Shown: positions 1-5,252, counted from the first letter of the stretch. The stretch is 5,252 bases of DNA from Halomonas sp. (GCA_003560175.1 PWIZ01000008.1:1-5252); one strand, 5' to 3'. Notes: generated by a model from the sequence alone, not told the origin. Numbers and translations are program-made.

Positions 1-173
1 ACGGCACCACCGCCACCCTGCACGACAGCGCCTTTACCACCGTGAAGGGCGCGCCGGCCTATATCGGCAAGTCGCGGCGCTACCGGGTGACCCTGCCCCA
101 GCACGGCATGGCCTGGTCCTTCGATGGCCATAACACCATCCAGACCCGCTGGATGATGGAGCATCAGCCATGA
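1..173 (+). CDS. C-terminal end of a probable DUF1326 domain protein (partial, start outside window)
   Basis: The reading frame beginning at base 3 is open from the left edge and ends at the TGA at 171-173, giving the last 56 residues of a protein. The visible part has a beta-rich look, and its end contains the stretch MAWSFDGHNTIQTRW. A Gly-x-Asn element near the C-terminus resembles what I recall of DUF1326 proteins, a family without an established biochemical role. The stronger argument is context: the stop overlaps by 4 bases the start of a DUF2182 membrane protein, and DUF1326 and DUF2182 genes are commonly adjacent and likely co-translated. No membrane segment or signal peptide can be judged because the N-terminus is missing. 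The family assignment is an inference. That this is a real coding end is well supported by frame, composition and the ATGA overlap. Confidence 0.6.
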   Translation, partial: GTTATLHDSAFTTVKGAPAYIGKSRRYRVTLPQHGMAWSFDGHNTIQTRWMMEHQP

Positions 174-988
174 GCGCCGTCAGCCAAGCGCGCCCCTCCT
201 GGGGGGGCGCACCGCTTCTGATGGGCGTCATTGTGTTGGCCTGGACCCTGGCCATCACCGCCGAGGTGACCGGCGAGGTGCAGTGGGTGCACCACCACCA
301 GCTGATGGTGGACGGGATGGCGGTGTGGGCCAGCCTGGCGCTCTTTCTGGTGGCCTGGCAGGTGCATATCGCGGCGATGATGCTGCCCACGACCCTGCCC
401 ATGGTCGGGCTCTATCGCCAGGTGGCGGCGGGGCAGCCGCGTTCGCGCCTGGCACGCGCCAGCTTCCTGGTCGGCTACCTGGTCGTCTGGACCGCCTTCG
501 GCCTGGCAGCGCTGGTCGTCATGGCCCTGCTGGAGGGCCTTGGGCAGCACTGGCACTGGTTGCACCCGCGGCCCGAGTGGCTGGCCGGCGGCACCCTGGT
601 CCTGGCCGGGGCCTTCCAGTTCTCCGGCCTCAAGGAGCGCTGCCTGGACAAGTGTCGAGCGCCGCGGGCCTTCCTGCTCAGCCACTACCGGCGCGGCGTG
701 GCCGGCGGCTTCGCCCTGGGGCTGCGCCACGGAGCCTTCTGCCTCGGCTGCTGCTGGGCGCTGATGCTGGTGATGGTGATCGTCGGGATCGCCAACCTGG
801 CCTGGATGGCCCCGCTGGCCGCTCTGATGCTCTACGAGAAGGTGGGGCGTCACGGGGCGCGCCTGGCGCGCCCCGTCGGAGGCTTGCTGATCCTGCTCGG
901 ACTGCTGGTGATGGTGGATCCGGCCTGGCTGCCGAGCCTGGTATCCGATCACGGCCTGCATGCGAGTCATGGGCACGGTTCGCACTGA
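170..988 (+). CDS. DUF2182 domain polytopic membrane protein (COG5486-type predicted metal-binding)
   Basis: This 272-residue protein lies in the inner membrane with about six to seven hydrophobic helices, near residues 16-32, 50-80, 97-121, 138-154, 192-222 (probably two) and 236-250. Family signatures are visible: MMLPTTLPM at 70-78, a Cys-containing loop ERCLDKC at 156-162 followed by RAP, then GLRHGAFCLGCCWALM at 184-199, and LYEK at 221-224. These match DUF2182/COG5486, described as predicted metal-binding membrane proteins and sometimes named copper chaperones. The biochemical role is not established. A His cluster HHH at 41-43 and a His-rich tail HGLHASHGHGSH at 261-272 add candidate metal ligands. 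The start ATG overlaps the upstream stop as ATGA, and a GGAG at 158-161 sits 8 bases before it, so translation is likely coupled to the DUF1326-like gene. The full length is present. Family confidence is high; the metal role is an inference. Confidence 0.9.
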   Translation: MSAVSQARPSWGGAPLLMGVIVLAWTLAITAEVTGEVQWVHHHQLMVDGMAVWASLALFLVAWQVHIAAMMLPTTLPMVGLYRQVAAGQPRSRLARASFLVGYLVVWTAFGLAALVVMALLEGLGQHWHWLHPRPEWLAGGTLVLAGAFQFSGLKERCLDKCRAPRAFLLSHYRRGVAGGFALGLRHGAFCLGCCWALMLVMVIVGIANLAWMAPLAALMLYEKVGRHGARLARPVGGLLILLGLLVMVDPAWLPSLVSDHGLHASHGHGSH

Positions 989-1057
989 GGCAATTTCCTT
1001 GTCGACGAGCGGCGTGGCGGGGCCTGCAACGGGTTTCGTCGCGCCGCAGACGACGCA

Positions 1058-1079
1058 TCACCTGTCCATGCCATGGTGA
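1058..1079. promoter_or_regulatory. Imperfect 22-bp dyad upstream of the methyltransferase (candidate operator)
   Basis: The non-coding stretch 989-1167 contains the symmetric pattern TCACC-N4-CATG-N4-GGTGA, in which 14 of 22 positions are palindromic. It lies about 90 bases before the methyltransferase start, a reasonable place for an operator. The right half overlaps a 10-base block (TGCCATGGTG, 1069-1078) that recurs at 2069-2078 upstream of the LuxR-type regulator. I saw no convincing -35/-10 pair in this gap, and no strong terminator after the DUF2182 gene; a 5-bp stem CGTCG/CGACG near 1037-1055 is too weak to call. The operator role is an inference from symmetry and position only. Confidence 0.3.
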
Positions 1080-1155
1080 CCCGTTGCCAAGTTGGCCTGC
1101 TTAGGCGAAGCCGCCGAGGGGGTCTCGGGTCGATACTTGTGTCCTCTCCATTATC

Positions 1156-1163
1156 AAGGAGGT
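1156..1163 (+). promoter_or_regulatory. Strong Shine-Dalgarno site of the methyltransferase
   Basis: AAGGAGGT is a near-perfect complement of the 16S rRNA 3' end and lies 4 bases before the ATG at 1168. It fixes the start codon of the methyltransferase and predicts efficient translation, in contrast to the weaker sites of the neighbouring genes. Confidence 0.85.
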
Positions 1164-1167
1164 CACC

Positions 1168-1980
1168 ATGCAACATCTATCCGAGGTCAAGTCAGCAGCT
1201 CGCTCCGCGTGGGCGCGGGGCGACTATGATGCGATGATGCGCGCAGAGAACCTCTACGAGGTCGGTGCCCAGCTCGTGCGCAAGCTCGATATCGGTGCCA
1301 ATCAGAAGGTTGTCGACGTCGCCTGCGGCAGCGGAAACGCCGCTATTCCGGCCGCACAGGCGGGCGCCCGAGTCACTGGCGTGGATCTCACCCCAGAGAT
1401 GCTGGAGACGGCGCGCGCCCGCGCGGAGGAGGCCGGGGTCACCGTCGAGTGGGTCGAAGGCGATGCCGAGGACCTGCCATTGCCCGACGCCGAAGTCGAC
1501 GTCGTGCTGTCGACGTTTGGCTGCATGTTCGCCCCCCGCCACGAGGTCGTTGCCGACGAGCTTGCCAGGGTGCTCGCGCCTGGCGGTCGACTCGGGCTGT
1601 GCGCCTGGACGCCCGACGGAGTGTTTGGCAACTTTTTCCGCATCGTCGCCGGCTACCTGCCTCCCGACCCGGCGTTCGTCGACCCACCCCTGGCCTGGGG
1701 TGACGAGAAGCAGGTCCGTGAGCTCCTGGAGGGCACCGGCCTTTCGCCTGGCTTCGAACGCGCCATCTGGGAAATCACCCACTCCTCGGTCGATGCGGCC
1801 GTTGCCTGCTACACGGATAACCTGGGGCCGGTCAATCTGGCCCGCGAGCTGGCCGCGTCCGAGGGTCGATGGCCTGACCTGGAAGCCGAGCTTGCGGACC
1901 TGTTCGCGCGATACAGAGCCCCCGATGGCCGGGTCGTGCTTCCGGCCGAGTACCTCGTTATCACCGGCCAGCGCCGGTGA
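1168..1980 (+). CDS. Class I SAM-dependent methyltransferase
   Basis: This 270-residue soluble protein has a complete Rossmann-type methyltransferase core (Methyltransf_11/25, UbiE-like). Motif I is VVDVACGSGNAAI at 48-60, with the Gly-x-Gly loop that holds SAM. The acidic residue ending strand 2 is D73 in GVDLTPEML. GDAEDLPLPD at 99-108 is the adenine-side motif. DVVLSTFG at 111-118 is motif II-like, followed by ELARVLAPGGRLGL at 131-144 (motif III). After residue 150 the sequence departs from the core into a less conserved cap that probably sets the substrate, which cannot be read from sequence. The first 40 residues lead straight into the core with no signal peptide or membrane segment, so it is cytoplasmic. 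The ATG is fixed by a strong Shine-Dalgarno site. The next gene is a LuxR-type regulator 207 bases downstream on the same strand. The enzyme class is certain; the substrate is unknown (small molecule or quinone-like are both possible). Confidence 0.93.
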   Translation: MQHLSEVKSAARSAWARGDYDAMMRAENLYEVGAQLVRKLDIGANQKVVDVACGSGNAAIPAAQAGARVTGVDLTPEMLETARARAEEAGVTVEWVEGDAEDLPLPDAEVDVVLSTFGCMFAPRHEVVADELARVLAPGGRLGLCAWTPDGVFGNFFRIVAGYLPPDPAFVDPPLAWGDEKQVRELLEGTGLSPGFERAIWEITHSSVDAAVACYTDNLGPVNLARELAASEGRWPDLEAELADLFARYRAPDGRVVLPAEYLVITGQRR

Positions 1981-2009
1981 GCGGAGCAGGTCACGGGAAC
2001 GTCGCGGGC

Positions 2010-2078
2010 CGCCATGGCAGGCGCTCAAGGGCAGGATGACCGATGCAGCACCGCGACGATCCTCGCCTTGCCATGGTG
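2010..2078 (+). repeat. Long interrupted inverted repeat between methyltransferase and regulator
   Basis: Arm 2010-2022 (containing CCATGGCAGGC) can pair with 2065-2078 (containing GCCTTGCCATGG). This gives about 13 pairs with one bulged T at 2069 and one G-U pair. Inside the 42-base loop, AGGAT at 2033-2037 can pair with ATCCT at 2059-2063, so a two-tier stem is possible. There is no T-run after it, so it is not a typical intrinsic terminator. It could be an RNA structure at the end of the methyltransferase transcript, or a DNA site made of two GCCATGG half-sites. The role is unknown. Confidence 0.4.
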
Positions 2079-2113
2079 CCTGCTAAACTGAGAGCGTCGC
2101 TTTGTGCAAGCCT

Positions 2114-2143
2114 GGCCGTCCCGCCCCCGTAAGCGGAACGGCC
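2114..2143 (+). terminator. GC-rich hairpin in the leader of the regulator gene (possible terminator or attenuating stem)
   Basis: GGCCGT at 2114-2119 plus CCG at 2121-2123 pairs with CGG at 2134-2136 plus ACGGCC at 2138-2143. That is nine pairs with one C-A mismatch and a 10-base loop. It is followed by TTCCCGTCTTT, which is pyrimidine-rich but not a clean U-tract. The stem could end the methyltransferase transcript or sit in the 5' leader of the regulator mRNA. Its presence argues against the upstream GTG at 2104 as the regulator start. The terminator call is weak. Confidence 0.25.
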
Positions 2144-2187
2144 TTCCCGTCTTTGCTGAAGGGGTATTCAGGCCACAGGATCTCTCC

Positions 2188-2805
2188 ATGACCGAGTCGT
2201 CATTGACCCAGGAGGCGGTTGCCGAAGGGTATCGCGCACTCGCTCAAGGTGGGTGGGTGAAGGCGCGGTCGTGCTTCGACTCGGTCCTGGCGCAACGCGA
2301 TGATCCCGCTGCACTCGAAGGGTTGAGTTGGGTCTACTGGTGGCAGGAAGACCTTACCGCCTGCCTGGCAACGAGGGAACGTGCCTATCGCGTCTATCAC
2401 GCCTCAGACGACCTCCTCGGGGCCGCCCGGATGGCGATGTGGATCGGTGATGATCACCTATGGTTCAGGGGCGTGTTCGCTGTTGCGGATGGGTGGTTCG
2501 CCCGGGCCCGGCGTCTCCTCGACGGACTGGACGAGTCTCCGGAGCATGGCTGGCAGGCGGTGTTCGATGCCTATCTGGCGCTGGGCAGCCGGCAACTCTC
2601 CGCCGCGCATTGGCTGGTGGGTGAAGCCCAGCGGATTGGCCGGGCGCACGGGGCGGTCGGGTTGCAGATGTTCGCTGTTGCCATGGAAGGGGTCGTGCTG
2701 CTGGAGCAGGGGAACATCGCTGCGGGATTGCGGTGTCTTGACGAGGCGACGGCGGCCTCGCTGGCCGGCGAGTACGAAGAGCTCGTGCCCGCGGTATGGT
2801 CGTGA
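2188..2805 (+). CDS. N-terminal TPR-like portion of the LuxR-family regulator (ends at in-frame TGA)
   Basis: This is the piece that would be made if the TGA terminates translation: 205 residues, all predicted helical. It shows TPR-like hairpins: AEGYRALAQGGWVKARSCFDSVLAQRDDPAALEGL near 11-45 and the segment around WYWQEDLTACLATRERAYRVY near 49-70. Later come FDAYLALGSRQLSAAHWLVGEAQRIGRAHG and the repeat-like LLEQGNIAAGLRCLDEATAA near 171-190. Such repeats usually bind proteins or act as a sensor region in LuxR-type regulators. This fragment lacks a DNA-binding domain, so on its own it could at most act as a partner-binding or dominant-negative piece. A 28-codon extension to a GTG at 2104 is possible but unlikely. 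It lies downstream of the methyltransferase on the same strand and is separated from it by 207 bases. Confidence 0.6.
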   Translation: MTESSLTQEAVAEGYRALAQGGWVKARSCFDSVLAQRDDPAALEGLSWVYWWQEDLTACLATRERAYRVYHASDDLLGAARMAMWIGDDHLWFRGVFAVADGWFARARRLLDGLDESPEHGWQAVFDAYLALGSRQLSAAHWLVGEAQRIGRAHGAVGLQMFAVAMEGVVLLEQGNIAAGLRCLDEATAASLAGEYEELVPAVWS

Positions 2806-2898
2806 TGCCTGCTGCTCTCCGCCTGCGAGGAACTGGGTGACGACGAGCGTGGCTGGCAGTGGAGCCAGCAGATCACCGCGTTCAGCAACCGACTTGGT

Positions 2899-3843
2899 GT
2901 GCCGTTCGTGGTCGGAAACTGCCGCTCTCACTATGGTCGGATCCTCACCCGCCGAGGCTGGTGGCGTGATGCCGAGCGGGAACTCGTCACCGCTGTCGAC
3001 CGACTCCCTCATGGCCCGCAGGCTTGGTATGGCGACGCCCTGGCCCGGCTTGGAGATCTGCGCCGCCGCCAGGGGCGTCAAACCGAGGCCCGACGTGCCT
3101 TCGAGGAGGCCGGCGAGCAATGGTTCGCGCAAGCTGGGCTGGCGGCGCTTCACCTGGAGGCGGGAGACGCCGCCGGCGCAGCGAAACTCGCCGAGCGTGC
3201 ACTTCGTCAACTGCCGGAAGACAGTCCGAAGCGGGCGGATGCGCTCGAGATTGGCGTACGTGCCGGACTTGCGCTCGAGGCCCCTGACGAGGCGGCGGAC
3301 CTCGCCCAAGAGTTGCGTTATCTCGCGGCGGCCATTGGCACCCGCTCCTTGGTGGCAACGGCAGGGGTATGTGAGGCGAGACTCGCGATCGCCGCCGCCG
3401 ATGCCGAGCTTGCGGGACGACACTATGCCGATGCCATTGCCAGCTTCGACCGCGCCGGCATGCCTTTTGAGGCCGCGCTGGCGCGCCTCGAGCTGGCACA
3501 GGCGCTGGCATCGACCGCCTGCTCGGAACTGGCTGCGATCGAGGCACGCCGGGCATGGTCGGCGCTCGAGGAGCTGGGCGCTTCCCACGAGGCGGGTCGG
3601 GCGACCGCCCTGCTCGCTGAGCTGGCCGGGGACGACGCCACTCGAGAGCCGTGTCCGCTCACCCCGCGACAGGTAGAGATTCTGACATTGGCGGCAGAGG
3701 GCCTCACCGAATGGCGGATCGCTGAACGTCTGGTGCTGAGCGAGCACACGGTTCATCGTCACTTGGCCAACATCTACACTCGTCTGGACTGCTCCTCGCG
3801 TGCCGCCGCGGTTGCCAAGGCTAGTCGCCTCGGCATCCTGTAG
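2899..3843 (+). CDS. C-terminal portion of the LuxR-family regulator with GerE helix-turn-helix
   Basis: This is the downstream piece in the same frame, counted from the first possible start (GTG 2899), giving 314 residues. No Shine-Dalgarno site precedes this GTG, so independent translation is doubtful. Residues 1-245 continue the TPR-like repeats, for example RILTRRGWWRDAERELVTAVDRLP, then ARLGDLRRRQGRQTEARRAFEEAGEQW, then AGDAAGAAKLAERALRQLPEDS. Residues 254-314 (bases 3658-3840) form a complete LuxR/GerE DNA-binding domain. It has LTPRQVEILTLAAEGLTEWRIAERL, then recognition helix SEHTVHRHLANIY, then TRLDCSSRAAAVAKASRLGIL. There is no receiver domain, no Walker A motif as in MalT/LAL proteins, and no membrane segment. 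It is therefore a cytoplasmic regulator whose signal is probably sensed by the repeat region. A likely target is the adjacent methyltransferase, by proximity only. Confidence 0.7.
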   Translation: MPFVVGNCRSHYGRILTRRGWWRDAERELVTAVDRLPHGPQAWYGDALARLGDLRRRQGRQTEARRAFEEAGEQWFAQAGLAALHLEAGDAAGAAKLAERALRQLPEDSPKRADALEIGVRAGLALEAPDEAADLAQELRYLAAAIGTRSLVATAGVCEARLAIAAADAELAGRHYADAIASFDRAGMPFEAALARLELAQALASTACSELAAIEARRAWSALEELGASHEAGRATALLAELAGDDATREPCPLTPRQVEILTLAAEGLTEWRIAERLVLSEHTVHRHLANIYTRLDCSSRAAAVAKASRLGIL

Positions 3844-3947
3844 CGGTGCTCTCATCTCGTCCCTGTCCTCGCCAGTCTGCCGATTGGCTGGCCGCGGCCG
3901 GCGTGGTATTGCTAGGCGTCGATATCATCATTGCAAGGAACCTCGCC
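3844..3947 (+). other. Short intergenic gap upstream of the thioesterase
   Basis: The 104 bases after the regulator stop contain a perfect 10-bp palindrome GGCCGCGGCC (3890-3899) and GATATC (3921-3926). TTGGCT (3884-3889) and TATTGC (3907-3912) are spaced 17 bases apart but match the sigma-70 consensus poorly, so I do not call a promoter. A GTG at 3846 in frame with the thioesterase would make this gap coding, but it lacks a ribosome site and would add 34 residues unlike the family. Confidence 0.4.
3935..3939 (+). promoter_or_regulatory. Shine-Dalgarno site that sets the thioesterase start
   Basis: AAGGA lies 8 bases before the ATG at 3948. It supports that start over the in-frame GTG at 3846, which has no such site. 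Confidence 0.75.
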
Positions 3948-4412
3948 ATGCCCCAGCCCCCCGACTTTCCGCCGGCCAACCCCGACTATCGGACCGAGGT
4001 GGTGCGCATCTTCCAGGCGGCGCCCTTTATCCGGGCGCTGGGCCTCGAGGCGGAAACGATCGCGCCGGGACTCTGCGAGACCCGCCTGGTCGTGCGCGAG
4101 GACCATCAGCAGCAGGATGGCTTCGTGCACGCCGGCGTGCAGGCCAGCGTCGCCGATCACACCGCGGGAGCCGCCGGCGCCACCCTGATCCCCGCGGGGG
4201 CGATCGTGCTCACCGCCGAGTTCAAGATCAACCTGCTGCGCCCCGCCCGGGGGCCCGAGCTGCGTGGCAGCGCCCGGGTGCTCAAGCCCGGGCGTAGCCT
4301 GATCGTCGTCGAGTCCGAGGTCCACGGCGGCCCGGGCGCCGAGGCCCTGGTAGCCAAGGCCACGGTGACCCTGGCCGTGGTCACGCCCCGCCCGAAAGCG
4401 GAGGCCGCATGA
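3948..4412 (+). CDS. PaaI-family hotdog-fold thioesterase
   Basis: At 154 residues this is the usual size for a single hotdog domain of the PaaI/COG2050 group, which hydrolyse acyl-CoA (often aryl- or medium-chain) thioesters in the cytoplasm, typically as tetramers. Visible marks are a short N-terminal helix (RTEVVRIFQAAPFIRALGLE, 15-34), then strands around ETRLVVRED (44-52). The active-site turn DGFVHAGVQASVADHTAGAAGATL spans 57-80, with H61 in an HAGV version of the HGG motif. D70 on the long central helix is the likely catalytic acid. VLTAEFKINLLRPARG at 87-102 and the closing strands SLIVVESEV (117-125) and ALVAKATVTLAVV (133-145) complete the fold. The last codons overlap the Nudix hydrolase start as ATGA, so the two are probably co-translated. 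The natural acyl-CoA substrate cannot be read from the sequence. Confidence 0.88.
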   Translation: MPQPPDFPPANPDYRTEVVRIFQAAPFIRALGLEAETIAPGLCETRLVVREDHQQQDGFVHAGVQASVADHTAGAAGATLIPAGAIVLTAEFKINLLRPARGPELRGSARVLKPGRSLIVVESEVHGGPGAEALVAKATVTLAVVTPRPKAEAA

Positions 4413-5252
4413 CCGCGATTCGATCCGCCGCGACCCTGGCCCTGGTGCGCGACAGCGCCCGGGGGATGGAGGTCCTGCTGCTGCAGCGCACCTGGCAGGC
4501 CGCCTTCATGCCCGGCTACTTCGTCTTTCCCGGCGGTGCCGTGGATACCCGCGACCCGGAGGTGCGGGCCTGCGCCTGCGGCCAGGAAGACGGCGCCATC
4601 AGCCAGACCCTGAGCCTCGACGAGGGCGGGGCCGACTACATGATCGCCGCCCTGCGCGAGTGCCTCGAGGAAGCGGGCGTGCTGCTGGCGGTGGACGGGC
4701 AGGGGCAGCCGCTGCGGGGGAACCACCCGATCCTGACCGAGGGGCGCGAGGCGCTGCGGCGCGAGGAGGTCGGCTTCCGCGAGCTGTGCGAGCGCCACGG
4801 CCTCGCGCTGCCGCTGGACCGGCTGGCCTACGTGGGCCACTGGGTGACACCGCCGGGGCCCCCGCGACGCTTCGATACGCGCTTCTTCGTGGCCCTGGCG
4901 CCGCCGGGGCAGTCGGCGAGCCACGACGGTTGCGAGACCATCGCCCACGCCTGGCTGACGCCCGCCGAGGCCCTGATCGAGTACCGTCATGGCCGGCTGG
5001 CGCTGGGCTATCCGACCCTGCGCACCCTGCGCCTGATCGGTGACTTTCCCGACGCCGAGGCGCTGCTGCGCCACGCCCATGCCAATCCGCCCATGTCACG
5101 CCCCAGCCGCCCCTGGCCCGCCCGCAGGGGCGGCGCCGACTGGCAGGTGGAGCCGGACGCCCCGGCCTATGCCGAGGTGTCTCGCCTGGACCCCTACCGT
5201 CAGGGCACCGCCAGCGCCGAGATCGTGCCGGGGCGGGCGGTGACGCTGGCCC
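4409..5252 (+). CDS. NUDT19-like Nudix hydrolase (C-terminus outside window)
   Basis: The frame is open from the ATG at 4409 to the right edge, giving 281 residues with no stop yet. GGAGG at 4400-4404 lies 4 bases before the start, which also overlaps the thioesterase stop. Residues 5-26 form a first strand pair (RSAATLALVRD and MEVLLLQR), followed by FMPGYFVFPGGAVD at 33-46. The Nudix helix is RECLEEAGV at 83-91, matching the metal-binding REUxEExGU core. The Gly and Glu elements that normally stand close before it are separated by an insertion, as in the NUDT7/NUDT8/NUDT19 type. The conserved HWVTPPGPPRRFDTRFFVA at 144-162 and YPTLRTLRLI at 201-210 also fit NUDT19-like proteins. Known members hydrolyse CoA, acyl-CoA or other nucleoside diphosphate derivatives. 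In this protein the substrate is an inference. The Pro/Arg-rich region near 227-241 may be a linker to a short C-terminal part. Confidence 0.9.
   Translation, partial: MTAIRSAATLALVRDSARGMEVLLLQRTWQAAFMPGYFVFPGGAVDTRDPEVRACACGQEDGAISQTLSLDEGGADYMIAALRECLEEAGVLLAVDGQGQPLRGNHPILTEGREALRREEVGFRELCERHGLALPLDRLAYVGHWVTPPGPPRRFDTRFFVALAPPGQSASHDGCETIAHAWLTPAEALIEYRHGRLALGYPTLRTLRLIGDFPDAEALLRHAHANPPMSRPSRPWPARRGGADWQVEPDAPAYAEVSRLDPYRQGTASAEIVPGRAVTLA

Larger units (their letters stand above)
2188..3843 (+). pseudogene. TPR-like/LuxR-family transcriptional regulator interrupted by one in-frame TGA
   Basis: Read from the ATG at 2188 to the TAG at 3841-3843, one continuous frame encodes a 551-position protein with a single internal stop, TGA at 2803-2805 (position 206). 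There is no frameshift: the same frame continues on both sides, and the 31 codons between the TGA and the next possible start (GTG 2899) read like normal protein (CLLLSACEELGDDERGWQW). Intact relatives of this type carry an N-terminal helical-repeat (TPR-like) sensor region and a C-terminal LuxR/GerE helix-turn-helix. The start is chosen at ATG 2188 because AGGA at 2177-2180 lies 7 bases before it; the alternative GTG at 2104 would add a Pro/Arg-rich leader overlapping a hairpin. The rest of the gene shows no decay, so the stop is recent, a sequencing error, or tolerated. The two pieces are also listed separately. Confidence 0.75.

Noticed and set aside
164..985. Long open frame on the minus strand over the DUF2182 gene
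   Set aside because: Its product is low-complexity and rich in Gln, His, Gly and Pro, with no recognisable domain. It mirrors a GC-rich gene whose + strand product has clear family motifs.
1084..1137. Possible sigma-70 promoter (TTGCCA at 1084, GATACT at 1132)
   Set aside because: The two elements are far too widely spaced, and neither has a suitable partner at 16-18 bases.
2104..2187. Upstream GTG start for the regulator
   Set aside because: The added 28 residues are Pro/Arg-rich and overlap a hairpin, and no ribosome site precedes the GTG. The ATG at 2188 has AGGA at a good distance.
2381..3676. A 431-codon + strand frame that bridges the TGA at 2803 in another phase
   Set aside because: The product is Arg, Pro, Ser and Trp rich, typical of an off-frame reading. 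The helical repeats and the DNA-binding domain are in the other phase on both sides, so this is not evidence for a frameshift.
2458..3855. A 465-codon minus-strand frame across the regulator gene
   Set aside because: It is antisense to a frame with repeats and a complete LuxR helix-turn-helix. Its own product shows no domain and no ribosome site was seen. Stop codons are rare on this strand because of the GC-rich codon pattern.
4157..5080. A 307-codon minus-strand frame over the thioesterase and Nudix genes
   Set aside because: It is rich in Gln, Gly, Arg and Ala without a domain, and it overlaps two genes with clear motifs and coupled starts.

Overview
This window is GC-rich DNA with tightly packed genes, all on the + strand. 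Several junctions are 4-base ATGA stop/start overlaps. Gene content and the near-saturated G/C third codon positions in the flanking genes fit a high-GC proteobacterium, with a Halomonas-like gammaproteobacterium as my best guess. That placement rests on general resemblance, not on a marker gene.

Layout. (1) Positions 1-988 hold the end of a gene that looks like a DUF1326 protein, overlapping by 4 bases a complete DUF2182 (COG5486-type) polytopic membrane protein with Cys and His motifs. These two families are often neighbours, and the pair probably forms a metal-related membrane unit of unknown function. (2) Positions 989-1167 are non-coding and contain an imperfect 22-bp dyad and a very strong Shine-Dalgarno site. 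(3) Positions 1168-1980 encode a complete class I SAM-dependent methyltransferase. (4) Positions 1981-2187 are non-coding, with a long interrupted inverted repeat, a second hairpin and a block resembling the one upstream of the methyltransferase. (5) Positions 2188-3843 encode a TPR-like/LuxR (GerE helix-turn-helix) transcriptional regulator that is interrupted by one in-frame TGA at 2803-2805 with no frameshift. (6) Positions 3844-3947 are a short gap. (7) Positions 3948-4412 encode a PaaI-type hotdog thioesterase, overlapping by 4 bases (8) a NUDT19-like Nudix hydrolase that runs off the right edge.

How the genes may work together. The methyltransferase and the LuxR-type regulator look like a two-gene cassette. 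Their codon use appears less GC-extreme than the flanks, and they share a sequence block upstream, so the regulator may control the methyltransferase. If the TGA is real and not recoded, the regulator would lose its DNA-binding domain. The thioesterase and Nudix hydrolase are translationally coupled and could both act on CoA compounds, one on acyl-CoA thioesters and the other on the CoA pyrophosphate bond. I did not find a clearly new system. The most noteworthy observations are the single in-frame TGA in an otherwise intact regulator and the matching upstream blocks.
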